Below are positions 32,709 to 45,589 of a stretch of DNA of 64,000 nt, in pieces (within the stretch, counting starts at the first letter, position 1; the number at the start of each line of letters is the position of its first letter). The position numbers and the translations under genes are program-made. This stretch comes from Larix kaempferi (lineage: Eukaryota > Streptophyta > Pinopsida > Pinales > Pinaceae). The DNA is taken from contig BSBM01000319.1 in assembly GCA_027924585.1 (NCBI GenBank), forward strand, positions 7,221,001 through 7,285,000. The letters run 5' to 3'. A model generated the notes under the pieces. It did no database searches, was not told the origin of the DNA, and was given only the letters and a program-made list of their open reading frames with translations.

Positions 32709-33354
32709 TGTTAAATTTTCAGAATTTACTTCAATCTGATCTAGGATCTTATCTGAGAGAACAACATGTATAACATATCTACATCATATCAATCATGGAC
32801 ACAAAAATGCAAGCACACAAGAGACACATATTTTACTCGGGGAAAACCATAAAGGTGAAAAACCCCAATAACTTCCTCAGAGATAGATAGAGCAATGATA
32901 CAACCAGAATACAAGAGATAGTCTTCTCCTAGCAGTAGAGCCTCCTCCTCCACAAGTGTGCCACTCTCCCAAGTGTGAGTGAGAGAATAGAATGTGTAAA
33001 ATGAGAGAGACACACTCTCTATTTATACACTAACTTGACTTGACCTTTACTCAACTAGGTGGGCCTCAACTTAACCACTTAACATAATGCTGACTGGGAT
33101 GACCCCCACTAGGGTGGTCTAATAACCCTTTGACCCACATGGCCGACCCCCAATAGGGTGGTCTAATAACCCTTTGACCCACATGACGTATACAGGGCCG
33201 ACCCCAACAAGGTGGTCATATAACCCATCAAGTATAAGTTACAACACTTACAATATAAATGACGACACTTCCGTATAGAGGAATAATAACATCTCTATAG
33301 GAATACAATATACATATATGTGAAATACATTCCGAAGTTACATATACATGAACA
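32709..33354 (-). repeat. Copia B 3' LTR (646 bp)
   Basis: Plus-strand limits are TGTTAAATTTTC and ATACATGAACA. It has the same length as 39146-39791, with only scattered substitutions. Confidence 0.94.
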
Positions 33355-33365
33355 CTCCCTCTTAA
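33355..33365 (-). other. Copia B polypurine tract
   Basis: Minus-strand TTAAGAGGGAG adjoins the LTR, identical to element A. Confidence 0.8.
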
Positions 33366-33609
33366 CTAGGAAGGTATTTCTCGACACAAGTCTTTAGCAC
33401 AAGTCATCTTCTCTGGATCATCGTCACTGGATAATCGTCATCGAGTCATCATCATCGTCACTGCTGCTACTATCTCAATCAATCTCTGAATCTACTCATC
33501 ATAGGAAGTTCTACAGAGCCAGTCCTTTTTCATACTGGATGTAGGCCCACCACCTGCAGGTCTTCGTCATCACTATCCATACTGTGGAATCTTCAGGACT
33601 TATTACATG

Positions 33610-34100
33610 TGTCACAAAACCTGGCTGCAGCATCCCAGGCTATTACGACCACACAGCTCTACCTGCCGGATCTCCCAGGACCACATTACATGTGACCCAT
33701 CACAAAACCTGGCTGAAACATCCCAGGATGTTACGAGCACACAGCTCTACCTATCGAATCTCCCAGGAGCACATTACATGTGGTCCACCACAAAACCTGG
33801 CTGAAGCATCTGAGACCTTTTTCATCCTGTCCAGATCTCCCAGGAGCAAATTACATGTGGTGATGGAAAAACCTGGCTGAAGCATTTGAGGCCTATTTCA
33901 TCTTGTCCAGCTCTCCCAGGAGCAAATTACATGCCATAGGAGAAAACCTCGCAAGAGCATCTCAGGATGTTACGGGTACACAACTCTGACCTGAAGATCT
34001 CCCAGGGCACAAATTATATGTCCTCCCAGAACAATGTCTCAAAAGAGCATCCCAGGCTGTTACGGGTAAACAACTCCAACCTATAGGATCTCCCAGACAT
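33610..34100. repeat. Tandem repeat in element B 3' region (period about 75-87 bp)
   Basis: Units begin AAAACCTGGCTGAAGCATC near 33618, 33704, 33791 and 33870, with more diverged units after. Each holds GATCTCCCAGGA and a TTACATGTG-like end. It corresponds to the array at 32032-32570 but has a different unit length. Confidence 0.85.
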
Positions 34101-34249
34101 GCTCATCTGCACAACCTGACCATGGCCACAAAGTATCATCCTGATACTCACCATACATCATCATGATGTACACATGATCATCCTAATCATCATCACTGCA
34201 ACATCCTGCTGCATGTCATCTGGAGAAGCTCGTCATCCACGATCATCCT

Positions 34250-34640
34250 AATCATACAATGCATCCACTTGATGCATACCAAGTATCTACCTAATACATA
34301 TCATCATACATGATCTACCTGATCATACAGTGTATCCACCTGATACATACACAGATACATGATCCACACAATGTATCCACCTGATACATATCAACATACA
34401 TGATCTCAGTATCCACCTGATACATATACAGATACATGGTCCAAGCATCCAACATGATGCATACATACATAAATGATTCAACTGATCATATCCAGCATCC
34501 AACATGATGCATATATACATAAATGATTCAACTGATCATATCCAGCATTTAACATGATGCATATATATATATAAATGATCCAACTGATCATAACAAGCAT
34601 CCAACATGATGCATATATACAGAGTAGTAACTGGAGCATC
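34250..34640. repeat. Short-unit repeat rich in GATCA and TGATGCAT
   Basis: Interleaved units such as GTATCCACCTGATACATA and CATCCAACATGATGCATA, each locally palindromic (TGATCA, ATGCAT). Part of the element B 3' region. Confidence 0.75.
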
Positions 34641-34756
34641 ATCCTGATGCTCATCATCCATGATCCTCCTGATCATCATAGCATCGTCCTCTTCAGATCA
34701 TCTCATCGTCCATGAAGCATAGCCCAGATGCACACCATCCAGCACTTACACCACCA

Positions 34757-34950
34757 ACATGGGAGAACACATCTACCACCATTTGGGGAAGGCTCCGGCC
34801 CTTACTTTTTCAGAATGGGAGAACACATCTACCACCATGTGAAAAATGGCTTCAGCCCTTACATCTACACCATGGGAGAACACATCTACCAACATGTGAG
34901 AATGGCTCAGCATTTACATCACGACCATGGGAGAACACATCAACCATGTT
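34757..34950. repeat. Four-copy tandem repeat, period 55-57 bp
   Basis: ATGGGAGAACACATCTACCA begins units at about 34760, 34815, 34872 and 34927. It lies between the 3' repeat arrays and the pol remnants of element B. Confidence 0.85.
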
Positions 34951-35016
34951 AGAAAAGCTCATGTGCATCTACATCTTCCTGACTCATCACTTCCCTTTGG
35001 AAGGAACCTCGATCTG

Positions 35017-36000
35017 AAGTGCACCAAGCCTCTCTCTGAAGTACTCAAACTACACTATGGCCAACGGCTTGGTCAATACATCTTCAACCTACTCATCCGT
35101 CGCAACATACTCTGCTTCGGCTGTACTTAGTGCTACGCAAGACTGCTTCCTGCTAAACCAAGAGATCACACCTGATCCCATACTGAAGCAGCACCCATAA
35201 GTGCTCTTCCTATCTGCAACACTACCTGCCCAATCTTAGAATATGCTTTACAGCAACCAGGTGAACATCTCTCGGATCTGTTAGGAACTGGCTCAATGTG
35301 TTCACCGCAAAGTAAATATCTAGTCTCATGTTCGTCAAGTACATCAAGGACCCAATCATCTGACGATACACAGTGACATCAACTGGATCAGAAGAAGCAT
35401 CACATAGAAGCTTCAGGTTCGATGCCATAGGTGTGGCCATAGCCTTGCAATCCATCATCACGAACCTCTTCAGGATTTCTACTGCATACTTCCCTTTTCC
35501 AAGGAATATTCCATCTGCACTCTGCCACACCTCCATGCCAAAAAAACAAATAGTGCATCATCCCCAAGTTCTTCAACTCGAACTTGGAAGCAAGCTTCCA
35601 CTGCATGTCAGCAATAAGTCTATCCTCACCTGTTACAAATAGGTCATCCATATACAAAAGTAGTATCACTGGATTGCCTTCCTCAACTTTGTAGTAAAGG
35701 TTGGAATCCACTTTACTCTTGGTAAAGCCCAAACTGGATAGAAAGCTATCTATCCTACCATACCAGGTTCTGCACATATATGAGTCCCTGTCATGTGTCT
35801 CAGAACCAAGTAGCTACACCACATACACTTCTTCTTCAACTACACCATTCAAGAAAGTGTATCTTCCTCTTCATCACTACAGCTAGAGCAAGTACTGATT
35901 TAATGGAAGTGTATTTGGCTACAGGAGCAAAAGTCTCTATTCTACCACCTGCAGCATGCTTGATCTTGTAGATCCTCTTGGAATTCACTACAGACTCCCC
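35017..36000 (-). pseudogene. Copia B reverse transcriptase-RNase H remnant
   Basis: The best segments are WYGRIDSFLSSLGFTKSK, LLLYMDDLFVTGEDRL (YMDD in place of YVDD), MEVWQSADGIFLGKGKYAV and YRQMIGSLMYLTN. RNase H is partly present (RKSTYGCCFSMGSG, ALSTAEAEYVA). It then jumps directly to the VEDVLTKPLA tail, so the middle of RNase H is deleted. Scraps of the RT N-terminal side continue to about 36000. Compared with element A, integrase and gag are essentially gone. Confidence 0.88.
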
Positions 36001-37819
36001 TTCAGGTCTTGGGACTGCATCTCAAACATCTTTATGATCGACTGGTACTCCTCGATCATGGCATTCTTCCCAAATCCTGGGAACTTCAATATTTTCAATA
36101 GATAACTTTGTTGCTGAACAAATGTTGTAGTCCTTCTTTTGTAGGTGATGGTATACGATCTTTCCTACACAACAAGTTAAATTGTATGATTAGAAAACAT
36201 CTCATAGTTTTCAGAACAAATTCTTACACATAAAGAAATATGTCATTCAGTCATGCAATTATCTTAGCCAATGCTTCAATACAACATTTATCCATATTCC
36301 GTAACTTTCTAGATGCCTTCCAATCTCTACCAGAACATTGTTAAGAGTGTGCACAACTCCTAACATGTCAGCAAAGAGGTTTCATTCTAGATAAGTAGCA
36401 ATGGAATGTTGTACAGTGCCATAGGCCACTTACCCATGTATATTAGTAGTATACTGTTCATTAATGCAACTATTCTAATATGCATAATACACAACCTAAT
36501 TCTAGGAACATAAGCATATACATCATTGAATAACATTATGTAAGAAATGACAATTCAAATACTTGTCTTTGTTTGGTTGTTGGGTGGACTCCCTTTGAAT
36601 CTTTGCGACTCCATTCTGATGTGGATTGTGAGAAGTGGTGAACTCCCTCTAAATATCTGCATCCTTGTAGAAACTACTGAAGTGTGCTCCTTTGCTTCCT
36701 TGCAAGAACAACTGGAGTGTGCTCCCTCTTGATCTTTGCTTCCTGGATTACCTGTCCTTGAACTTACATCCATCCTTAATCACTATGCATGCTTATTGGT
36801 ATCATCATTTTGATATCCTTGAGGTCTCATACATAATCACACATTTATTAGTATAATCTTAATACTATCAAAACACAATAATCTTAAACATGTATATTCA
36901 TGATCATTCACAGATAATAAACATTAGTATTCAAGGTTTTAGGGAAGTCTTCTTTTACTCATGCATATTCTTATTGGATTATATGACTCTTCTGATTAGT
37001 TAAATCATCAATGCATAAACCCGTGATTACTCAAACCTATACCTTCATGATTCTTCTGGTTAGTCATATCATCAATTATGGTAAGAAACATAATATGCAT
37101 ACATCCATGACTATTCAAACCTATGACTTCATGAATAATCATTATCAACAACACAACAGTATAAGATCCTAACACAAGGTAGGATTCTAGCTTGATATAG
37201 GAAAAACATACCTGGATTAGCATGCTAGCTAGTTATGTCTAACATACCCGCATAATGTCTTCTAGTTCTCTTCAATGACTTGTGCTAGTAACCTACATGT
37301 CTCATAAGTTAACCATTGTAGAACCAAGTTATACATACCTCGAAAGTAGATCTTCTATGTGATCCATGACAATGGATGAATCTTTGTCTTCATGTCACCC
37401 TGAGCATATGTTCTTGAAGTAGAACATGATTTGACTTTCTTGGTGTACCTTTTGTGTTAGCAGACAACATAAACCTCATACAACACCATAATGCATTAGT
37501 ACAATCATAAGTGTCAACACCCTAATCAATGAATATCTTTTATCGTGCATTCATAATTTTATTAAGGTGATACAACAAGTCTAGATTTAATCAAGATTGT
37601 ACCAACCATAATAATATGAAGACAAATATACCATAAACTTAATCATGAACAAATCTCGAAACATACCTGGATAAGTCATACCTGTCGATATTGTTTGTAA
37701 TCTTCTTATGTAAGGCCTTAGCCTCATCTCCCTCTAAAACAGGAACTTCTTCACTTATGCAGGTGACCAATCCATCCTCTTCTAAGATTAACCCAATCCA
37801 CTTGATTTGCAGGAACTGG
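36001..37819. other. Degenerate interior of element B
   Basis: No readable gene. A trace near 36606-36650 aligns with the integrase region of A (the CTCCATTCTGATGTGGATTGT neighbourhood). A trace at 37690-37800 aligns with the gag start of A. The rest looks like rearranged or acquired sequence. Confidence 0.5.
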
Positions 37820-38463
37820 ATCTGGAGCTGTAATAGGGTTTGTCAGAGAAACCCCAAAAATTCAAACTTTGAATTTCAAACTTCCGAAAGGATAGAAATA
37901 TGCACCTTGATGATTTGATCAAGCTGGTATATTAAGAATTTGAAAACTGGAAAGTTTCACTCCTCAATTTTTCCTTTGAAACTTTCGGATTCACTTGACG
38001 TGACCTTAAACTAGGGTTTGATGAAGCCCACTCTTCTTCCCAATCAAAAGATTTGATCCAAAGCTCTAATCTTCTATTTTTATGAGGAGTTTCCAGCCGT
38101 GGTCATAGATTTCAAAAATTCCCATTTTTGCAGAAGCCCTAATTTTCCACTTTTCTGATCAAAGTCCCGAACTAGGGTCTGATCAAGCTCGGCCTTCTGC
38201 CCAACCAAAAATTCTGAGCTTGGTCTCTAAATTTCGATTTTGATGAGTAGCATTCAGCCGTGGTCTCCGATTACAAAAATTCCAACTTTCTCCAAAGCCC
38301 TAAATTCCGGAAGCCATGAATGAAGGTGCTCAAAAATAATTCTGATTTGACAGAAATATGTACCTGATTGTTTCTGGTGTAACTCAAAACTTTTCAATCC
38401 ATAGGGTTTGAAAATTTTTCCTAAGATATCCTAACCTTTTATCTTTCCATCCTGACAAGTATG

Positions 38464-38790
38464 ACCTCAATTGGATTCTCTGAGAGAGAGTTATGCCAAG
38501 TGTTGCAATGTGACCTGTTTATGGGATAATACAGGAGAGCGAACTTGTACGGCATGCCATGTGTCACTGGTTCAACATCGGCCTCTGAAAAAAAAATTTG
38601 AGATATCCAAACCTATTATATTTCCATCTCGACAAGTTTTACCTCAATTGGATTCTCTGAGATAGAGTTATACCAAGTGTCACAACGTGACCTATTTATG
38701 GGATAATACAGGAGAGCGAACTTGTACGGAATTCCATGTGTCACTGATTCAACTTCGGTCTCCGAAAACGTTTCTTGAGATAGTACAATC
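38464..38790 (-). repeat. Two-copy tandem duplication, 177-bp period, in element B leader
   Basis: ACCTCAATTGGATTCTCTGA starts copies at 38464 and 38641. Both contain GGGATAATACAGGAGAGCG. Element A's leader lacks this block. Confidence 0.85.
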
Positions 38791-39133
38791 TGTGTACTAC
38801 CTATCAATTTTTACAAAATTTCATTTGGATCTTCCTAGCCCACGTTATGACCTTTTTCTCAAGGTCACCTGATTTTGACTCAGATCTAGAAGAGGCAGAA
38901 ACACTATATTGTACAGATCATAAATCACAAAGTACAACGAATTAGAGGTTGTTCTTTGGACACAAGGTACATGGGGATCTGATATTCGACCTGTAAAAGT
39001 TTTTGATCCAAAAAATTTGCCAAAATGGATTTATAGCGAAAGTGCTACGATGACTGGTTTTTGCTATATGAATCCTTAGCATCGTAAGTGCAACAAGTGT
39101 CATACATGCCATATCATGCCTTCTTTCAGGCTA

Positions 39134-39145
39134 GCTCTAATACCA
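39134..39145 (-). other. Copia B primer-binding site
   Basis: Minus-strand TGGTATTAGAGC adjoins the LTR. It is the initiator-Met site with one C-to-T change. Confidence 0.88.
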
Positions 39146-39791
39146 TGTTAAATTTTCAGAATTTACTTCAATATGATCTAGGATCTTAATTGAGAGAACA
39201 ACATGTATAGCATATCTACAGCATATCAATCATGGACACAATAATGCAAGCACACAAGAGACACATATTTTACTTGGGGAAAACCATAAAGGTAAAAAAC
39301 CCCAATAACTTCCTCAGAGATAGATAGAGCAATGATACAACCAGAATACAAGAGATAGTCTTCTCCTAGCAGCAGAGCCTCCTCCTCCATAAGTGCGCCA
39401 CTCTCCCAAGTGTGAGTGAGAGAATAGAATGTGTAAAATGAGAGAGACACACTCTCTATTTATACACTAACTTGACTTGACCTTTACTCAACTAGGTCGG
39501 CCTCAACTTAACCACTTAACATAATGCTGACTGGGCCGACCCCCACTAGGGTGGTCTAATAACTCTTTGACCCACATGGCCGACCCCTAATAGGGTGGTC
39601 TAATAACCCTTTGACCCACATGACTTATACAGGGCCGACCCCAAAAAGGTGGTCTAATAACCCATCAAGTATAAGTTAAAACACTTACAATATAAATGAC
39701 GACACTTCCATATAGATAAATAATAACATCTCTATAGGAATACAATATACATATATGTGAAATACATTCCGAAGTTACATATACATCAACA
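39146..39791 (-). repeat. Copia B 5' LTR (646 bp)
   Basis: Pairs with 32709-33354 and is followed by the TGATC target duplication at 39792-39796. Confidence 0.94.
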
Positions 39792-40040
39792 TGATCATCC
39801 TAATCATCATCACTGCATCGTCCTGATGCATATCATCCAGAGCATCATCTTGATACTCATCACACATGATCATCCTAATCATCGTCACTGCATCATCCTG
39901 ATGCATATCATCTAGAGCATTGTCCTGATACTCATCACACATGATCATCCTGAACATTATCACTGCATCGTCCTGATGCATGTCATCATACATGATCCAA
40001 CTAATCATACAAAGCATCGAACTGATGTATATCGAAAGCA
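39792..40040. repeat. Tandem repeat in element A, period about 75 bp
   Basis: CATGATCATCCT(A/G)A(T/A)CAT starts units near 39790, 39865 and 39940. The same array continues on the other side of element B at 32620-32708, as expected for a split array. Confidence 0.8.
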
Positions 40041-40147
40041 GTAACGGGAGCATCGTCTTGATACTCATCACACAACGCTTACATACATAGCCATGTGAAG
40101 GATCCTCCTATCACCATGTTTGGAATGGATCTTGCAAATGTGTCCCA

Positions 40148-43100
40148 TCACTTCTTCCTCAAAGTATCTTCAATCTGAAGAACACCAAGCCTCTCTCTAA
40201 AGTACTCAAACTTCACTCTGGCTAGTGGTTTCGTCAACACATCTGCAACCTGCCCATCTATCACAACATACAGGAGCTTCATTGCTCCTCTTTGCACCAT
40301 ATCCCTGATATAGTGATATTTGATCTCGATGTGCTTCGACCTGTCATGGAACACCGGGTTCTGAGACAACTTCACACAACTCTGGTTGTCACAAAAGATA
40401 CCAGTAGCAACCAACAGGAGATCAAATAACTCAGACAGTAGCTTCCTAAGCCATACTACCTCACAACTAGCCGAACAAGCTATGACATAATCTGCTTTGG
40501 CTATACTTAGTGCTATGCAAGACTGCCTCCTGCTAAACCAAGAGATCACACCTGATCCCATACTGAAGCAGCACCCAGAAGTGCTCTTCCTATATGTAGA
40601 ACTGCCTGCCCAATCTGAATCAACATAACCCTCCAGGTTAAACTTTTGATTCGCATCATACTTGAGCCCATAATTGATTGTGCCCTTTAGGTACCTCAGA
40701 ATATTCTTTACAGCAACCAGGTGAACACCTATGGGATCTGTCAAGAATTGGCTCAATGTGTTCACCACAAATAAAATATATGGTCTCGTGTTCGTCAAGT
40801 ACATCAAGGACCCAATCATCTGACGATACACCATGACATCAACCGAATCAGATGAAGAATCACACAAAAGCTTCAGGTTTGATGCCATAGGTGTGGCCAT
40901 GGCCTTGCAATCCATCATCCCGAATCGCTGTAGGATCTCTACTGCATACTTCCCTTGTCCAAGGAAGATCCCATCTGCACTCTGCCACACCTCCATGCCT
41001 AGAAAGTAATGCATCATCCCCAAGTCCTTCATCTCGAACTTGGCAGCAAGATTCCTCTTTGTATCAGCAATCAATCTATCCTCACCTATAACAAATAGGT
41101 CATCCACATACAATAGTAGTATCACTGGATTCTCTTCCTCAAACTTGTAGTAAAGGTTGGAGTTCGCTTTACTCTTGGTAAAACCCAAAATGGATAGAAA
41201 GTTGTCTATCCTACCATACCAAATCCTAGGATCTTGCTTCAAGCCATATAAGGCTTTCTTCAACCTGCACACATATGACTCCCTGTCATGTGTCTCAAAG
41301 CCGAGTGGCTGCTCCACATAGATTTCCTCTTCGACTACACCATTCAAGAAAGCTGTCTTGACATCCATCTAGTGTATCTTCCACTTCATCACTGTAGCCA
41401 GAGCAAGTATTGTTCTGATGGAAGTGTATATGGCTACAGGAACAAAAGTCTCTTCATAGTCTATTCCCTCTTTCTGGGAGAAGCCGCGAGCTACAAACCT
41501 CTCTTTGTATTTCTCTATGTTGCCATATGCAGCATGCTTGATCTTATATATCCACTTGGAAGTCACAACAGAGTTTCCTTTAGGTCTTGGGACCACATCC
41601 CAAACATCATTCTTCATGATCGACTAGTACTCTTTGACCATGGCATCCTTCCATTCTTTCTTTTCCACTGCTTCTTCATAACTAGAAGGTTCTTTATTCA
41701 TAATGTCACAAAGTAAGGCAACATAACTAGTATGTGATCTAGTCCTCTTCCTTTCTCTGTGTTCTTCTTCTAGAATGCCATACCTTTCTGCATCTTGGAT
41801 GATCTCTCTAGCCCATGCAGGTTTCCACTTGTGAGAGTTCTTCTCACGGGGTGGATCTATAGGTTCCTGTGGATCTTCAATTTCACGATCTTATTTTGGA
41901 ATTGCTTCTTTCATAGTGGTGTCTTGAAATCTGGTTACCTTTGGTTCTTCATGGTCTTAAACAGGTGTCTTCCTCGATTTGATGTATGTTGTGTCTTCAT
42001 CAAATGTTACATCCCTGCTAATGTCAATCTTCTTGAACCCTGGAAAGTATATTCTGTAAGCCTTCGAGCTTTCACTGTAACCCACAAATATGCCCTTCTT
42101 TCCTGAAGGATCTAGCTTTGTCCTCTTTTCCTTTAGAATGTGTGTATATACTGGACAACCAAATATCCTGAGATGGCTAACTTCAGGTTTCTTACCAGAG
42201 AAAACTTCTTCTAGTGTCTTGTTGTCAAGTATCTTATGAGGTGTTCTGTTCTGCACATATACAGCTGTCTTAGCTGTTTCTGCCCATAGATGCATAGGAA
42301 GATCCTGGTCATGAAGCATTGCACGTGTTGCTTCCATGATAGTTCTATTCTGCCTTTTTGCAACTCCATTTTGTTGTGGATTGTAGGGAGTAGTAAACTC
42401 CGTCGTAATCCCTGAATCACTGTATAGCCTTTTGAAATCTCTTGAAGTGAATTCTCCGCCATTATTGGATCTGAAGGTATTGATCTTCTTATTAGTTTGA
42501 TTTTATATCAAGGCTTTGAATTCCTTGAACTTTTCAAACACTTCATCTTTATTCTTCAAGAAATAAACCCAAATCTTCCTAGAGAAATCATCAATGAAGG
42601 AAACATAGTATACATACCCACTTAGAGAACTGGATGACATCAAACCGAATACATCGGAGTGGATAATTTCCAAGATTCCTTTCGCTTTGCTTTCGTTGCT
42701 TGGAAATTATTTCTTTGTGTTCTTTCCTTTTGCACATCCTTTGCAAACCCCTTCATGCTTTGACTGAATTTTAGTAAGACCTTCTACTGCTTTGCTTTCA
42801 ATTGGTAGTGCTCTATAATGCATGTGTGCAAGCCTTCTATCCCAAAGTTCACTTGTCTCCATGGACTCATGTACCATGGCATGTTCAGGTTGTCCCTTTA
42901 ATTTGTACAATCCTCCCTCTTGCTCTCCAATCATTACTGCATCATCTATGCTCTTACCCTTAGGACACATGAGTACTTGGCCATCCACAAATGTAACTCT
43001 AATCCCCTTTGCATCCAAAGATGATATGGAGAGGAGATTCTTCTTTAGCCCAGGTACATATAGAACATCTTTCATCTTCAAAGACTTCCCCGAGTCTAGT

Positions 43101-44173
43101 TTGTAGGAGGCTTCACCACTTCCTTTTATAGGATATTGATAGTCATCCCCAAGTTTCACCTTGTGACGTGACTCATGTTCAGATAGATCTACAAAGGATT
43201 CTTTAAACCCAGTCATGTGTTTGGAATCCCCACTATCAATAAGCCAATCATCACATCCATGAGAGATAGTACCTGTGAGAGCAAATATTAGAACATATTC
43301 ATCTTCACTAGATGAGTCATCACTTTCTGCTCTAGTCTTCTTGTTGGGAGGTTCATCATCCTCAGCAGCATGAGCATGATATCTCTTCTTGTTGCTCTTG
43401 TTGTTGTTGTTGTTGTAGCCCTTTTTGTTCTTGGGACAAACTAAGGCAAAGTGTCCCTTCTCATTACAAATAAAGCATCTTAGATCTTTCTTGTCTCTAT
43501 GATGATGGTGTGGAGTTTTCTTGGGATAAGAATGCTCCCTCTTGGAATTTCCTTTCTTGGTGTGTGCTGTGAGAGCTTGATCTTCATTTCCCATATTTTC
43601 TTTTCGGGCCACAAGCTTAGCTTCTTCTTTTGAACATTCCTCCCATAGTCTACTGAAAGGGATCAGTTTCCTTCTTGCACAGATTCCTTGGATGAAGGAG
43701 TCCCATGAACTAGGTAGGCCATTCAATGTGGTCATTACAATTTCACCATTCTCTACTACTTCATCCACAGCTTCAAGTTGTTCCTTGATTTGAGAGACCT
43801 TGGAAAAGTAGGATTGAATGGTCTCTCCATTCTGAAGCTTTACCCCTTTCAATTGGTTCCATAGAGTCATCTTCTGATTTATGTTCTTTCCTTCAAACAA
43901 CTTGGTCAAGGAGTCAAACATCTCCTTAGGTGTCTTTAGGGAAGACACATGAGGTATGAGATGGTATTTGATAGGATCAACAATGATTCTCTTGGCCTTG
44001 ACCAGGTTCTTCTTGTGTAAGGCTTTAGCCTCTTCTCCCTCTGGGACAAGAACCTCTTCACTTATGTAAGTGTCCAACTTATTCTCTTCTAGGATTAACC
44101 CAATCCTATACTTCTAGGCTCGAAAGTTATCAGCCCATTCAAGCTTATCCTCAAGCTTGGTGTGGTGAGACAT
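40148..44173 (-). pseudogene. Copia A gag-pol polyprotein, decayed
   Basis: It starts at the ATG at 44173 (MSHHTKLEDKLEWADNF) and stops at 40148. An early TAG stands for a Trp (NFRA-stop-KYRIG). The gag has a CCHC knuckle CFICNEKGHFALVC and a His-rich basic linker. Protease is WLIDSGDSKHM (usual DSGAS). Integrase keeps IHSDVFG but has RSNNGGEF (Asp to Asn) and NGVAKRQNR (Glu to Lys), so two of the three catalytic residues are lost. RT has LLLYVDDLFV and, before MDVKTAFLNG, a TAG where Gln is expected (KIH-stop-MDVK). RNase H has DSDWAGSS and DNQSCVK, but the AEAEY motif reads AKADY. The long frames 40148-41368 and 42707-44077 are its best-preserved parts. Confidence 0.93.
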
Positions 44174-44734
44174 CTTAAAGATTACTTCAAATGGAAATAG
44201 AAAAGTTATTAGGTCTTACCACTTGATTTGCTGAAAATCGGATCTATATCTGGATTAGGGTTTGTCAAAGAAACCCTAAAAATTCAAAAGTTGAATTTCA
44301 AAATTCTGAAAGCATAGAAAGATGCGCCTTGCTGAGTTGGTCAGGCTGGTATACTCAGAATTTGAAATATACAAATTTTCACCCCTCAAAATTTCTTTTG
44401 AAACATCTCGATTCACTAGACAGGACCTTGAATTAGGGTTTTATTTTCCCGGAGCTTCACCCAACCAAAAAGTTCGATTCAAAGCTATAAAATTCGATTT
44501 TTCAGAGGATCTTCTAGCTGTGGTCTCAGATTTCAGAAATTCCAATTTTTGCAAAAACCCTATTTGTTAGGTCAAAAACTGAAAATGCTCAAAATTGAAT
44601 TATGGCTCGACAGAAAGATGTGCCCATGCTAGGAAAGTCAATCTAACCTCTTGCCTTTAATGATTTGTCGAGAGAAACCCAAAAATTAAGAATCTCTGGC
44701 TTCCGCAGCTGCACAGTGCTTTCTTCTTAGGTCA

Positions 44735-44746
44735 GCTCTGATACCA
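44735..44746 (-). other. Copia A primer-binding site
   Basis: Minus-strand TGGTATCAGAGC follows the LTR end directly. It matches the initiator-Met tRNA 3' end exactly. Confidence 0.93.
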
Positions 44747-45346
44747 TGTTAATTTTTCAATAATTTCATCAATTATCATTCACGATGAGTAAGACAATAA
44801 CATGTATAGCATATCTACAACATATCAATCATAGACACAATAGAAATCACACAAGAGACACATAGTTTCACTGGGGAAATCCAAGAAGGTGAAAACCCCC
44901 GCAACTTCCTCAGAGATAGAATAAGCCCCAATACAAGATCACAATGATCAAACCCAATAAGATGACTCTAGCACATACTCCTCCTCCTCCACATGTGCAC
45001 CACTTTCTCACTTAGCTATGAGAGCTTGAGAAGTGGGTGAATGAATAGAATGAGAGAGGCACACCCTATATTTATACACTGACTTGACCTGCCAATAAAT
45101 CACTGGGGCCAACTTCCTAATGAAGCCTAATAACCCAACCACATGACTCAACTAGGGCCGACCCCACACTGGTGGTCTAATAACCCATCAATACAAATGA
45201 CGACACTTACAATGTAACTTGCGACACTTGCAAATACAAATGACGACACTTCCAATCAGAAGAATAAGACATCTTTGTTGGATATACAATAAAGTACAAA
45301 TGTAATATACAAGTGAATATATTCCGAAGTTACAAATACATCAACA
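44747..45346 (-). repeat. Copia A 5' LTR (600 bp)
   Basis: Plus-strand limits are TGTTAATTTTTCAA and TACATCAACA. It pairs with 31170-31749. Confidence 0.9.
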
Positions 45347-45589
45347 GTATAATATACATGAATAGAAGTCGCCCTTATGGTCATTTTCCTTATGCCAATT
45401 ATGTTTGGTAACATAGAACATGGTAAGCCGCATACATTCTAGTTAGTCTATCAAGACGTGGTAGTAATTTCACTAATATGAACTAGTGTAATCAAGTTTA
45501 GTTTATATAAGGAAAAACATTGGATCAATATGACATTATCATTTACATGATCCAAATGGTTAAGGGATTCTCTAAATATTTAACTGGTG

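Larger units (their letters stand above)
32709..39791 (-). mobile_element. Copia element B, nested in A, coding region mostly deleted (7.08 kb)
   Basis: Two LTRs of exactly 646 bp, a perfect TGATC target duplication, and primer site and purine tract in the right places define a complete insertion. LTRs and leader are clearly related to those of A, so both belong to one lineage. The coding part is reduced to RT and RNase H scraps (35017-36000) and faint integrase and gag traces (about 36600 and 37720). B must therefore have moved with proteins made elsewhere, or it decayed by deletion after insertion. Confidence 0.94.
31170..45346 (-). mobile_element. Copia element A, split by nested copia B (14.2 kb span, 7.1 kb own sequence)
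   Basis: LTRs at 31170-31749 and 44747-45346 flank minus-strand gag-pol (40148-44173). The initiator-Met primer site adjoins the right LTR and a purine tract adjoins the left LTR. Flanking TTATA (31165-31169) and GTATA (45347-45351) may be a worn target duplication (4 of 5). Element B (32709-39791) sits in the long 3' untranslated part. Without B and one target copy, A is about 7.09 kb, nearly the same as B (7.08 kb). Confidence 0.93.

Noticed and set aside
33584-33880. 98-codon ORF with repeated CxP and TxPG segments
   Set aside because: It follows the 75-87 bp array of element B and is a repeat artefact.
39775-40071. Met/Asp-rich minus-strand ORF (98 codons)
   Set aside because: Translation of the 75-bp ATGATCATCC array in element A; not a gene.
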